Source: Deltaproteobacteria bacterium (GTDB lineage Bacteria; Desulfobacterota; Syntrophia; Syntrophales; Smithellaceae). From it: a stretch of 5,035 nucleotides of DNA. Below, in pieces: positions 1 to 5,035 of this stretch (position 1 is the first letter of the stretch; the number at the start of each line of letters is the position of its first letter). Position numbers and translations under genes: made by a program. The stretch covers positions 1 through 5,035 of the forward strand of contig JAGFXG010000130.1 of assembly GCA_017860985.1 (NCBI GenBank). The letters run 5' to 3'. The notes under the pieces are model-generated. The model did no database searches and had not been told where the DNA came from. It was given only the letters and a program-made list of their open reading frames with translations.

Positions 1-213
1 GTGGTGACGATCGCTCCGGGACTTTTTGAAACGCCCCTGATGGCAGGGATGCCGCCTGCCGTTAAAGAAAGCATGGCCCAGGGAGTGCCTTTCCCGAAGC
101 GGCTGGGCAGGCCCGTGGAGTTTGCAAAGACGGTTCTGCACATGATTGAAAACCCGATGTTCAATGGCTGCTGTATCCGGCTGGACGGCGCGCTGCGCAT
201 GCCGCCTAAATAA
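1..213 (+). CDS. Short-chain dehydrogenase, HSD10-like 3-hydroxyacyl-CoA dehydrogenase (C-terminal part)
   Basis: The reading frame is open at the left edge and ends with TAA at 211-213, so only the last ~70 residues are present. They match the C-terminal end of the short-chain dehydrogenase/reductase family, specifically the type II 3-hydroxyacyl-CoA dehydrogenase (human HSD17B10) branch. Visible landmarks are [11 protein letters not shown] (the PG motif after the sixth strand), then [17 protein letters not shown], then [19 protein letters not shown] near the end. HSD10-type enzymes oxidise the 3-hydroxyl of short or 2-methyl-branched acyl-CoAs with NAD+, in beta-oxidation and isoleucine breakdown. 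The Rossmann nucleotide site and the catalytic Ser-Tyr-Lys lie outside the window, so activity cannot be verified. The GTG at position 1 is an internal Val, not a start. The gene converges on the mutase operon and is not co-transcribed with it. Confidence 0.85.
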   Translation: MVTIAPGLFETPLMAGMPPAVKESMAQGVPFPKRLGRPVEFAKTVLHMIENPMFNGCCIRLDGALRMPPK

Positions 214-339
214 AATGGTGTTCTGATACCAATTCACAGTTAAATGATAACGCGGCGACAAGGAGGAGGCTCCGCAGGCTGATATTCCAGGAGACTCAGG
301 CCGCAATGGTTCAAGACAAGCAATTCTCGTAACCCGGGA

Positions 340-367
340 CTGAGCAGGAACAGATGCTGTTTCTCAG
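340..367. terminator. Imperfect stem-loop between convergent genes, weak terminator candidate
   Basis: CTGAG (340-344) pairs with CTCAG (363-367), and inside it AACAG (349-353) pairs with CTGTT (357-361) around an ATG loop. The structure overlaps the stop codon of the TerC gene and sits where two convergent transcripts would end. Neither strand has a T-run right after the stem, so it does not look like a standard intrinsic terminator. No better candidate was found in 214-363, and that stretch holds no gene. Confidence 0.2.
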
Positions 368-1107
368 GAAATGATATCTTTCCTGAGCTGGACCGGTTTG
401 ACCTGTTTATTGCGCATGCGAATGTTGAGCATTTCAACCCCCACGGAAAACGCCATGGCAAAGTAGATGTAGCCTTTAGGCACATGCACGTCGAACCCTT
501 CCACGATCAGTGTCACACCCACTAAAATCAGGAAAGACAGGGCCAGTATTTTGATGGTGGGGTGTGCATCCACAAAGTTGGATATCGGTCTGGCGGCAAA
601 CAGCATGACGCATACGGCCATGACAATCGCGATGGCCATAATGGAAATGTGCTGGGCCAGTCCCACGGCCGTGATGACGGAATCCAGAGAAAAAACAATG
701 TCAAGAACGGCAATTTGAAAGAGCACAGGCGCCATTTTCACGGTGTTCAGCTTTGGTTTTTCTTCCTCGATTCCTTCGAGGCTGCTGTGAATTTCATGAG
801 TTGCCTTGGCGAGCAGAAACAATCCTCCTCCGATGAGAATGATATCCCGTCCGGAAATATCCTGGCCCAGAACGAAAAACAGGGACTGTGTCAGATTGGC
901 TACCCAGACAATGGAAAAAAGCAGCATCAGACGGGTCAGCATGGCCAGCATTAACCCCAGGTTGCGTGCAAGAGTTCTTTTTTTTGCGGGAAGCCGACTG
1001 ACCAGTATGGAAATAAAAATGATGTTGTCAATGCCCAGGACAATCTCGAGCGCCGTCAGCGTCCCGAGGGCAATCCAGGCTTCAGGACTGGTAAACCACG
1101 AAAACAT
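364..1107 (-). CDS. TerC family integral membrane protein, YgdQ/YoaE-like
   Basis: This 247-residue membrane protein belongs to the TerC family and most resembles E. coli YgdQ (about 237 residues). About seven hydrophobic helices are visible, roughly at residues 12-36, 49-70, 87-103, 124-150, 153-173, 187-204 and 212-229. Two family signatures carry acidic residues inside membrane helices: EIVLGIDN (Glu21, Asp27, Asn28) and DIVFSLDS (Asp136, Asp142, Ser143). These are likely metal-ion ligands. The family was named for tellurite resistance, and some members are manganese exporters; the substrate here cannot be read from sequence. A basic cytoplasmic tail follows the last helix. The start has a good ribosome site, GGGAG at 1115-1119, 7 bases upstream. 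The gene lies 18 bases after the adenosyltransferase stop, so it is probably the last gene of the operon. Its link to B12 metabolism is unclear. Confidence 0.9.
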   Translation of the reverse strand: MFSWFTSPEAWIALGTLTALEIVLGIDNIIFISILVSRLPAKKRTLARNLGLMLAMLTRLMLLFSIVWVANLTQSLFFVLGQDISGRDIILIGGGLFLLAKATHEIHSSLEGIEEEKPKLNTVKMAPVLFQIAVLDIVFSLDSVITAVGLAQHISIMAIAIVMAVCVMLFAARPISNFVDAHPTIKILALSFLILVGVTLIVEGFDVHVPKGYIYFAMAFSVGVEMLNIRMRNKQVKPVQLRKDIIS

Positions 1108-1125
1108 AATCTTTCTCCCCCAAAA

Positions 1126-1731
1126 CTAATACTCAATGCCCGCCCGGTCTTTGATGCCGGCGGCATAGTGGTGTTTGATTTCCCTGACCTCGCTCACCGT
1201 GTCAGCCAGGCTGACGATTTTTTTTGCCGCATAACGGCCTGTCAGAATCAGATCCATATGCGGCGGCTTGTTCTCGATCAAATCGATGACGTCCTGCAGG
1301 GGTATCAGTTTGAAGTCGACCGCCACGTTGATTTCATCGAGAATAACCATATCGTATTTTCCGGATGCGATGACTTTTTTAGCCAGATCAAAACCCTGCC
1401 GGGCCAATTCGATATCCGCAGGGGCGGGGTTGTCGCGCATGACGAAACTGTCCAGACCGCAGCGACGGACGGTCAGGCGAGGCAGATATTTCTCGGCGGC
1501 CACGCACTCACCGTAGCTGCGGCCTTTCATGAATTGTATAATAAAAACCTTATACCCCTGTCCGACAGCACGCATTGCCTGTCCGAAAGCGGAGGTGGTC
1601 TTGCCCTTGCCGTTGCCGGTAATGACGATGACCAGACCGCGTGCCTTACCGGTTAAAGGTTTTACGGAAGGTGCCGTCTTTTTCTTGGCCGGTTTTTTCG
1701 CCGCTGTATTTATTTTGGCTGTGGATTTCAT
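1126..1731 (-). CDS. cobO: Corrinoid adenosyltransferase, CobA/BtuR/CobO type
   Basis: ATP:cob(I)alamin adenosyltransferase of 201 residues. It transfers the adenosyl group of ATP to reduced cobalt to make adenosylcobalamin, the mutase cofactor, in the cytoplasm. Family landmarks in order: P-loop GNGKGKTT at residues 39-46, IIQFMKG at 64-70, LDEIN at 131-135 (acidic Walker B-like pair), LTGR at 163-166, and the conserved end HHYAAGIKDRAGIEY. Nothing needed for the fold appears to be missing. The first ~31 residues are low-complexity and rich in Lys, Ala and Pro. The start ATG overlaps the meaB stop (ATGA at 1728-1731), and AGGAG at 1739-1743 lies 7 bases upstream inside meaB, so the two are probably translationally coupled. 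This family is not homologous to the PduO/MMAB adenosyltransferases often linked with methylmalonyl-CoA mutase. A role in general corrinoid salvage as well as mutase supply is possible. Confidence 0.92.
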   Translation of the reverse strand: MKSTAKINTAAKKPAKKKTAPSVKPLTGKARGLVIVITGNGKGKTTSAFGQAMRAVGQGYKVFIIQFMKGRSYGECVAAEKYLPRLTVRRCGLDSFVMRDNPAPADIELARQGFDLAKKVIASGKYDMVILDEINVAVDFKLIPLQDVIDLIENKPPHMDLILTGRYAAKKIVSLADTVSEVREIKHHYAAGIKDRAGIEY

Positions 1732-2699
1732 GGATGGTCTCCTGGCTTGAGAAACCGGTGCGCGATGGCTTCCGCTTCGGTATAGGGGTCCGCTTTACGA
1801 TTCTTTATCCTTTGGGCGATTCGTTTCAATTCGCCGCTGGCAATGAGCTTGCCCATCACCGGTTCCAGAAGGGCAGCTCTGATCGCTTCGGTAATTTCCA
1901 TCAGCGCTTTGCGTTCCATGCGTTCGGAAAGCTGACCGCTGATTAACAGGTGTTCGTGATGATCGGATATGGCTTGCATAAGCTCCACCGTTTTTTCGGC
2001 AAAGCGTTCCGGTTCATAAAGATTGCCGATACTCACGATAGGCGGACGCCATACGCCGGATGGCAGCGGCGAGGCGTTTAGCAGAGAAGTCAGTTCGGTC
2101 TGGAGTTGCTCTGCGCCGGGCCGGTCTGCTTTATTGACGGCGAATACATCGGCGATTTCCATGATTCCGGCTTTCATGGCCTGGATTTCGTCTCCCATGC
2201 CGGGCACCAGGACGACGACGACACTGTGAGCGTGATGCATGATATCAAGCTCCTGCTGGCCGATGCCGACGGTTTCGACAATGATGACATCCTTGCCCAT
2301 GGCTTCCATGACGTGGATCGCGTCGCCTACGGCCAGTGATAGTCCGCCTAACGCGCCGCGCGTGGCAAGTGAACGGATGAACACATCTTCATCTTCAGCG
2401 TGTCCGAGCATGCGGACGCGGTCGCCCAGGATCGCGCCTCCGGAAAAGGGACTGGTCGGGTCCACAGCAAGGACGCCGACGGTTTTCCGGTGCTTGCGGA
2501 ATTCACCGATGAGCGCGTTGGTCAGCGTGCTTTTACCCGCGCCGGGCGAGCCCGTGATGCCAATGATAAAGGATTTGCCCGTGTATGGAAAAAGCTTTTT
2601 GATCCTCGGGCGGGCCTGCGGCTTTTTGTCTTCCAGGTCCCGGATCAGTCTGGAGGCACTGCGGACATCACCCGCGCATATTTTTTTTGTTATATCCAT
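1728..2699 (-). CDS. meaB: MeaB (ArgK) GTPase, chaperone of B12-dependent acyl-CoA mutase
   Basis: This 323-residue G3E-family GTPase is the expected length for MeaB. These proteins bind the mutase, use GTP to gate transfer of adenosylcobalamin into it, and protect it from inactivation. Motifs in order: Walker A GSPGAGKST (residues 50-58), LAVDPTSPFSGGAILGDR (77-94, Mg2+/switch I region), VETVGIGQ (141-148, G3/switch II), NKAD (189-192, guanine specificity) and a G5-like PIVSIGN (220-226). A helical dimerisation tail follows from about 255. The older name ArgK (arginine kinase) is a misnomer. The start is fixed by family alignment: KKICAGDVRSASRLIR is the usual N-terminus. No clear ribosome site precedes it, and the upstream subunit gene stops 24 bases before, so re-initiation is likely. 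Codons 4-7 contain a run of eight A. The downstream adenosyltransferase overlaps its stop by 4 bases. Confidence 0.95.
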   Translation of the reverse strand: MDITKKICAGDVRSASRLIRDLEDKKPQARPRIKKLFPYTGKSFIIGITGSPGAGKSTLTNALIGEFRKHRKTVGVLAVDPTSPFSGGAILGDRVRMLGHAEDEDVFIRSLATRGALGGLSLAVGDAIHVMEAMGKDVIIVETVGIGQQELDIMHHAHSVVVVLVPGMGDEIQAMKAGIMEIADVFAVNKADRPGAEQLQTELTSLLNASPLPSGVWRPPIVSIGNLYEPERFAEKTVELMQAISDHHEHLLISGQLSERMERKALMEITEAIRAALLEPVMGKLIASGELKRIAQRIKNRKADPYTEAEAIAHRFLKPGDHP

Positions 2700-2723
2700 G
2701 ATTTAGTATTGTCTGGGTTCTTG

Positions 2724-3128
2724 CTAGTCTCTGACGTGAATGTTGGTGCGAACCCAGTCCACAATGGAATCGAGTGATGCGCCGGGGGTAAAGATAGCCT
2801 TGAGGCCTGCGTCATATAACATTTGAAAATCCTGCTCGGGGATAATTCCTCCGCCGATGACAGTGATGTCGGAAGCGTTTTTTTCACGCAGGAGCTGCAC
2901 AACACGCGGAAATAAAACACGATGCGCACCCGAAAGACAGCTTAAGCCCACTAGGTCAACGTCCTCCTGGATGGCCGTGGCGGCTATCTGCTCTGGGGTT
3001 TGATGGCAGCCGGTATAGATGACTTCAAAACCGGCGTCGCGAAAGCAGCGCGCCAGGATCCTTGCACCCCGGTCATGACCGTCCAGACCGGGTTTGGCCA
3101 CCATGATTCGAATTTTTCTTTCCGACAT
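2724..3128 (-). CDS. B12-binding small subunit of acyl-CoA mutase
   Basis: This 134-residue protein is a single cobalamin-binding domain (Rossmann-like), the small subunit of a split carbon-skeleton mutase. It holds the base-off/His-on signature DxHxxG as Asp16, His18 and Gly21; His18 is the expected lower cobalt ligand. Lys12, four residues before Asp16, matches the conserved Lys of the Propionibacterium mutase. The second motif is LSCLSG (62-67) and the third VIGGGIIP (90-97), both contacting the nucleotide tail of the cofactor. The domain is complete and ends normally. The frame runs open upstream to an ATG at 3200, but that adds 24 residues unlike the family. The ATG at 3126-3128 has AAGGAG 5 bases upstream and gives the usual [17 protein letters not shown] start. 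It should form the active enzyme with the large subunit encoded just upstream. Confidence 0.95.
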   Translation of the reverse strand: MSERKIRIMVAKPGLDGHDRGARILARCFRDAGFEVIYTGCHQTPEQIAATAIQEDVDLVGLSCLSGAHRVLFPRVVQLLREKNASDITVIGGGIIPEQDFQMLYDAGLKAIFTPGASLDSIVDWVRTNIHVRD

Positions 3129-3133
3129 AATAT

Positions 3134-3139
3134 CTCCTT
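3134..3139 (-). promoter_or_regulatory. Ribosome binding site of the B12-binding subunit
   Basis: AAGGAG on the - strand, 5 bases before the ATG at 3126-3128. It is the strongest ribosome site in the window and decides the start against the in-frame ATG at 3200. Confidence 0.8.
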
Positions 3140-3163
3140 CAAAACATCTCTTCAGGCCGGGCT

Positions 3164-3192
3164 GCCTTTGTCCGCATTTTGCCAACAAAGAC
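3164..3192 (-). other. Stem-loop between the two mutase subunit genes
   Basis: In the - strand transcript GTCTTTGT (3192-3185) pairs with ACAAAGGC (3171-3164), an 8-base-pair stem with one G-U pair and a 13-base loop. It lies in the 92-base gap between the large and small subunit genes. No T-run follows, so it is not a standard terminator. An RNA processing or stability element is possible, but chance cannot be excluded. Confidence 0.3.
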
Positions 3193-3220
3193 CGACGCAT
3201 TATACAGCGGGTTCCTTTTA

Positions 3221-4903
3221 TTAATACAGGCCGGGGTCCCTGTACTCCCCGTAAACTTCACGGTAAACGTCGCATACCTCCTGCTGGGTTGCCAGATTCT
3301 TGACGGCTTCAATACAGGACGGCATTACATTTGCGCCGGTTTTACAGGCGGCTCGGATATCGTCAAGCGATTTTTTCACGGCATGGTTGTTCCGTTTACG
3401 CCTGATATCCCGAAGCCTTTTGATCTGTTCTTCTCCCACCTGTTCGTCGATTTCCACCAGCGGAATCTCGTGCTGCGCGTTGGTGGTGTACTTGTTTACA
3501 CCCACCATGATTTTTTCATTGGCATCGATCTGCCTTTGAAACCGGTAAGCCGCTTCGGCAATTTCCATTTGCGGGAATCCCCTTTCAATGGCTGCCACCA
3601 TGCCTCCCATAGCGTCGATTTTTTCAATGTATTCCATGGCCTTTTCTTCCATTTCATTGGTCAGCGATTCAATAAAGTAGGAACCGGCCAGCGGATCGAT
3701 GGTGTTGGCCACGCCGGTTTCCTCGGCCAGGATCTGCTGCGTGCGCAGAGCGATTTCCACGGCCTGCTCGGACGGCAGGCAGAGAACTTCATCCAGCGAG
3801 TTGGTATGGAGTGACTGTGTTCCACCCAGAACGGCAGCCAGAGCTTCTACGGTGGTTCGGACGATATTGTTGTATGGCTGCTGCGCGGTGAGCGAACATC
3901 CCGCAGTCTGCGTGTGGAAACGCATCCACATCGAACGGGGATTCTTCGCGCCGAATCGGTCGCGCATCACCTTTGCCCAGATGCGGCGGGCGGCGCGGAG
4001 TTTGCAGATTTCTTCAAAAAAATCGATGTGTGAGTTGAAAAAGAAAGACAGGCGCGGGGCGAAGTCATCCACGTTCATTTTCTTGCGGCGGATGACGTCT
4101 TCGACGTACTCTATTCCGTCTCTCAATGTAAAGGCCAGCTCCTGGACAGCCGTTGAGCCTGCCTCGCGGATATGATAACCGCTGATACTGATAGTGTTCC
4201 AGCGCGGAACGTATTGTGTTCCGAATTCAACGGTGTCGCTGATGAGCTTGACGGATGGTTCCGGCGGACACATGAATGTCTTTTGTGCGATGAATTCCTT
4301 GAGCATGTCATTCTGAATTGTGCCGCCGATTTTGTTGAGCGGTACGCCTTTGATCTCAGCGGCTGCGCAATACATCGCCCAAAGGACGGTAGCCGGCGGG
4401 TTGATGGTCATGGATGTGGTAACCTGATCCAGCGGAATGCCGTCAATCAAATCCAGAAAATCCTCAAGCGTGTCAATGGCCACACCACACTTGCCAACCT
4501 CACCGAGGGCTTTGGGTGAATCACTGTCGTATCCCATGAGTGTCGGGAAATCGAATGCTGTGCTGAGCCCTGTCTGGCCCTCGCGTAAAAGCATATGCCA
4601 GCGCGCGTTGGTGTCCCGGGCGCTGCCCATGCCGGAAAACATTCGGAATGTCCAGTATTGTCCCCGGTAGCCGGTGGCCTGGTTGCCGCGAAGGTAGGGA
4701 AATTCACCCGGCACGCCGATGTCGCGGGCAAAATTCATATTCTTTATGTCTTCAGGGGTATAAAGCCGTTTTATGTCCAGATCGGAAACGGTTGAAAAAC
4801 GGCCTTTCCGATCGGGATTGCTTTTAAGCGCCTTTTGAACCTCATCCTGCCATTTTTCGGTAAGCTGATGAGATGTTTTCTGTGTTTCATCCGAGAAATA
4901 CAA
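3221..4903 (-). CDS. B12-dependent acyl-CoA mutase large subunit, isobutyryl-CoA mutase-like active site
   Basis: Large (substrate-binding TIM-barrel) subunit of a split coenzyme-B12 mutase, 560 residues from the chosen start; it has no B12 domain of its own. The methylmalonyl-CoA mutase superfamily is clear from [11 protein letters not shown] (118-128), [11 protein letters not shown] (194-204), SISGYH (239-244, with the radical-controlling Tyr243-His244 pair), [18 protein letters not shown] (329-346) and [13 protein letters not shown] (360-372). Against Propionibacterium MutB the stretch 89-207 aligns without gaps, and Tyr89 and Arg207 are replaced by Phe89 (RMFSG) and Gln207 (IAQKT). That pair marks isobutyryl-CoA mutase; Arg207 normally binds the methylmalonyl carboxylate. 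Ala116 is retained, unlike the Asp of 2-hydroxyisobutyryl-CoA mutase. Automatic annotation would call this methylmalonyl-CoA mutase. Start: TTG at 4901-4903 has GGTGG 4 bases upstream and fits the family N-terminus. ATG at 4933 has no ribosome site; ATG at 4978 (585 residues) has AGGA too close and adds a Cys-rich segment. Confidence 0.92.
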   Translation of the reverse strand: MYFSDETQKTSHQLTEKWQDEVQKALKSNPDRKGRFSTVSDLDIKRLYTPEDIKNMNFARDIGVPGEFPYLRGNQATGYRGQYWTFRMFSGMGSARDTNARWHMLLREGQTGLSTAFDFPTLMGYDSDSPKALGEVGKCGVAIDTLEDFLDLIDGIPLDQVTTSMTINPPATVLWAMYCAAAEIKGVPLNKIGGTIQNDMLKEFIAQKTFMCPPEPSVKLISDTVEFGTQYVPRWNTISISGYHIREAGSTAVQELAFTLRDGIEYVEDVIRRKKMNVDDFAPRLSFFFNSHIDFFEEICKLRAARRIWAKVMRDRFGAKNPRSMWMRFHTQTAGCSLTAQQPYNNIVRTTVEALAAVLGGTQSLHTNSLDEVLCLPSEQAVEIALRTQQILAEETGVANTIDPLAGSYFIESLTNEMEEKAMEYIEKIDAMGGMVAAIERGFPQMEIAEAAYRFQRQIDANEKIMVGVNKYTTNAQHEIPLVEIDEQVGEEQIKRLRDIRRKRNNHAVKKSLDDIRAACKTGANVMPSCIEAVKNLATQQEVCDVYREVYGEYRDPGLY

Positions 4904-5035
4904 TTTACCACCCTGATCCTTTTCAATTATCATACAGGCTGTTGTACAGCTTCGATTGCAGGAAACAGAACCAACCATTTCCTGTTCTAATAATAGTCTT
5001 TTACGGGGAAATCACCCGGGGACTGTCAACAAAAA
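4904..5035 (-). promoter_or_regulatory. Leader and probable promoter region of the mutase operon
   Basis: An in-frame stop (TGA, 5014-5012) shows that the mutase frame cannot extend past 5011. A perfect -35-like TTGACA is at 5029-5024 on the - strand, but the hexamer 17 bases further on (CCGTAA) is a poor -10. TATTAT at 4995-4990 is a better -10 but lies 28 bases from TTGACA. A short perfect dyad, GCTGT-N3-ACAGC, sits at 4938-4950 in the leader and could be half of an operator or a small RNA hairpin. Operon order makes a promoter here, or just outside the window, likely; its exact position is not established. Confidence 0.3.

Noticed and set aside
216..232. Short inverted repeat TGGTG...TACCA after the dehydrogenase stop as terminator
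   Set aside because: Only about five pairs including one G-U, and no T-run follows.
240..485. Small - strand frame overlapping the TerC 3' end and the intergenic region
   Set aside because: Mostly a frame shadow of TerC, with no ribosome site or recognisable protein.
562..954. Open + strand frame opposite the TerC gene
   Set aside because: No family similarity and His/Gln/Asn-rich composition; it is a shadow of the well-supported gene on the other strand.
1168..1656. Open + strand frame opposite the adenosyltransferase
   Set aside because: It mirrors a gene with clear conserved motifs and shows no recognisable domain of its own.
3129..3200. 24-residue N-terminal extension of the B12-binding subunit starting at ATG 3200
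   Set aside because: It lacks a ribosome site and family similarity, whereas ATG 3128 has AAGGAG at 5 bases and gives the standard N-terminus.
3179..3814. Long + strand frame (211 codons) opposite the mutase large subunit 3' end
   Set aside because: Antisense to conserved mutase sequence, without a ribosome site or recognisable motif.
3221..4903. 2-hydroxyisobutyryl-CoA mutase identity for the large subunit
   Set aside because: That enzyme has Ile at the Tyr89 position and Asp at the Ala116 position; this protein has Phe and Ala, although it shares the Gln at position 207.
4955..4975. Sigma-54 type promoter (TGG...TGC) on the - strand in the leader
   Set aside because: The GG to GC spacing is 11 bases rather than the required 10, and the flanking bases match poorly.

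Overview
The window reads as part of a bacterial chromosome of about half G+C, carrying a B12-dependent acyl-CoA mutase operon. The split mutase (large subunit and separate B12-binding subunit), a MeaB GTPase next to it, and a human-HSD10-like acyl-CoA dehydrogenase suggest an organism that degrades fatty or branched-chain acids. An anaerobic deltaproteobacterium (Desulfobacterota) would fit, but that is inference from gene content, not from a marker gene.

Layout: positions 1-213 hold the C-terminal end of a short-chain dehydrogenase on the + strand. Positions 214-363 are a short convergent intergenic region with one imperfect stem-loop and no gene. Everything from 364 to about 4903 is on the - strand. 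In transcription order it is: mutase large subunit (stop at 3221), a 92-base gap, small B12-binding subunit (2724-3128), a 23-to-24-base gap, meaB (1728-2699), a 4-base ATGA overlap, cobO-type adenosyltransferase (1126-1731), an 18-base gap, and a TerC-family membrane protein (364-1107). Positions 4904-5035 are the leader and probable promoter region.

How the genes fit: the two mutase subunits make the adenosylcobalamin-dependent carbon-skeleton mutase. MeaB gates cofactor loading and protects the mutase. The adenosyltransferase makes adenosylcobalamin and could repair or resupply the cofactor. The TerC protein is a probable metal-ion transporter with no obvious link to the pathway.

The main result concerns the mutase. 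It looks like methylmalonyl-CoA mutase overall, but at the two positions that recognise methylmalonyl-CoA in the Propionibacterium enzyme (Tyr89 and Arg207) it has Phe and Gln. That is the isobutyryl-CoA mutase pattern. The operon is therefore more likely to isomerise a non-carboxylated acyl-CoA such as isobutyryl-CoA/butyryl-CoA than methylmalonyl-CoA/succinyl-CoA. A second point is that the adenosyltransferase is of the CobA/BtuR/CobO type, not the PduO type usually linked with such mutases.
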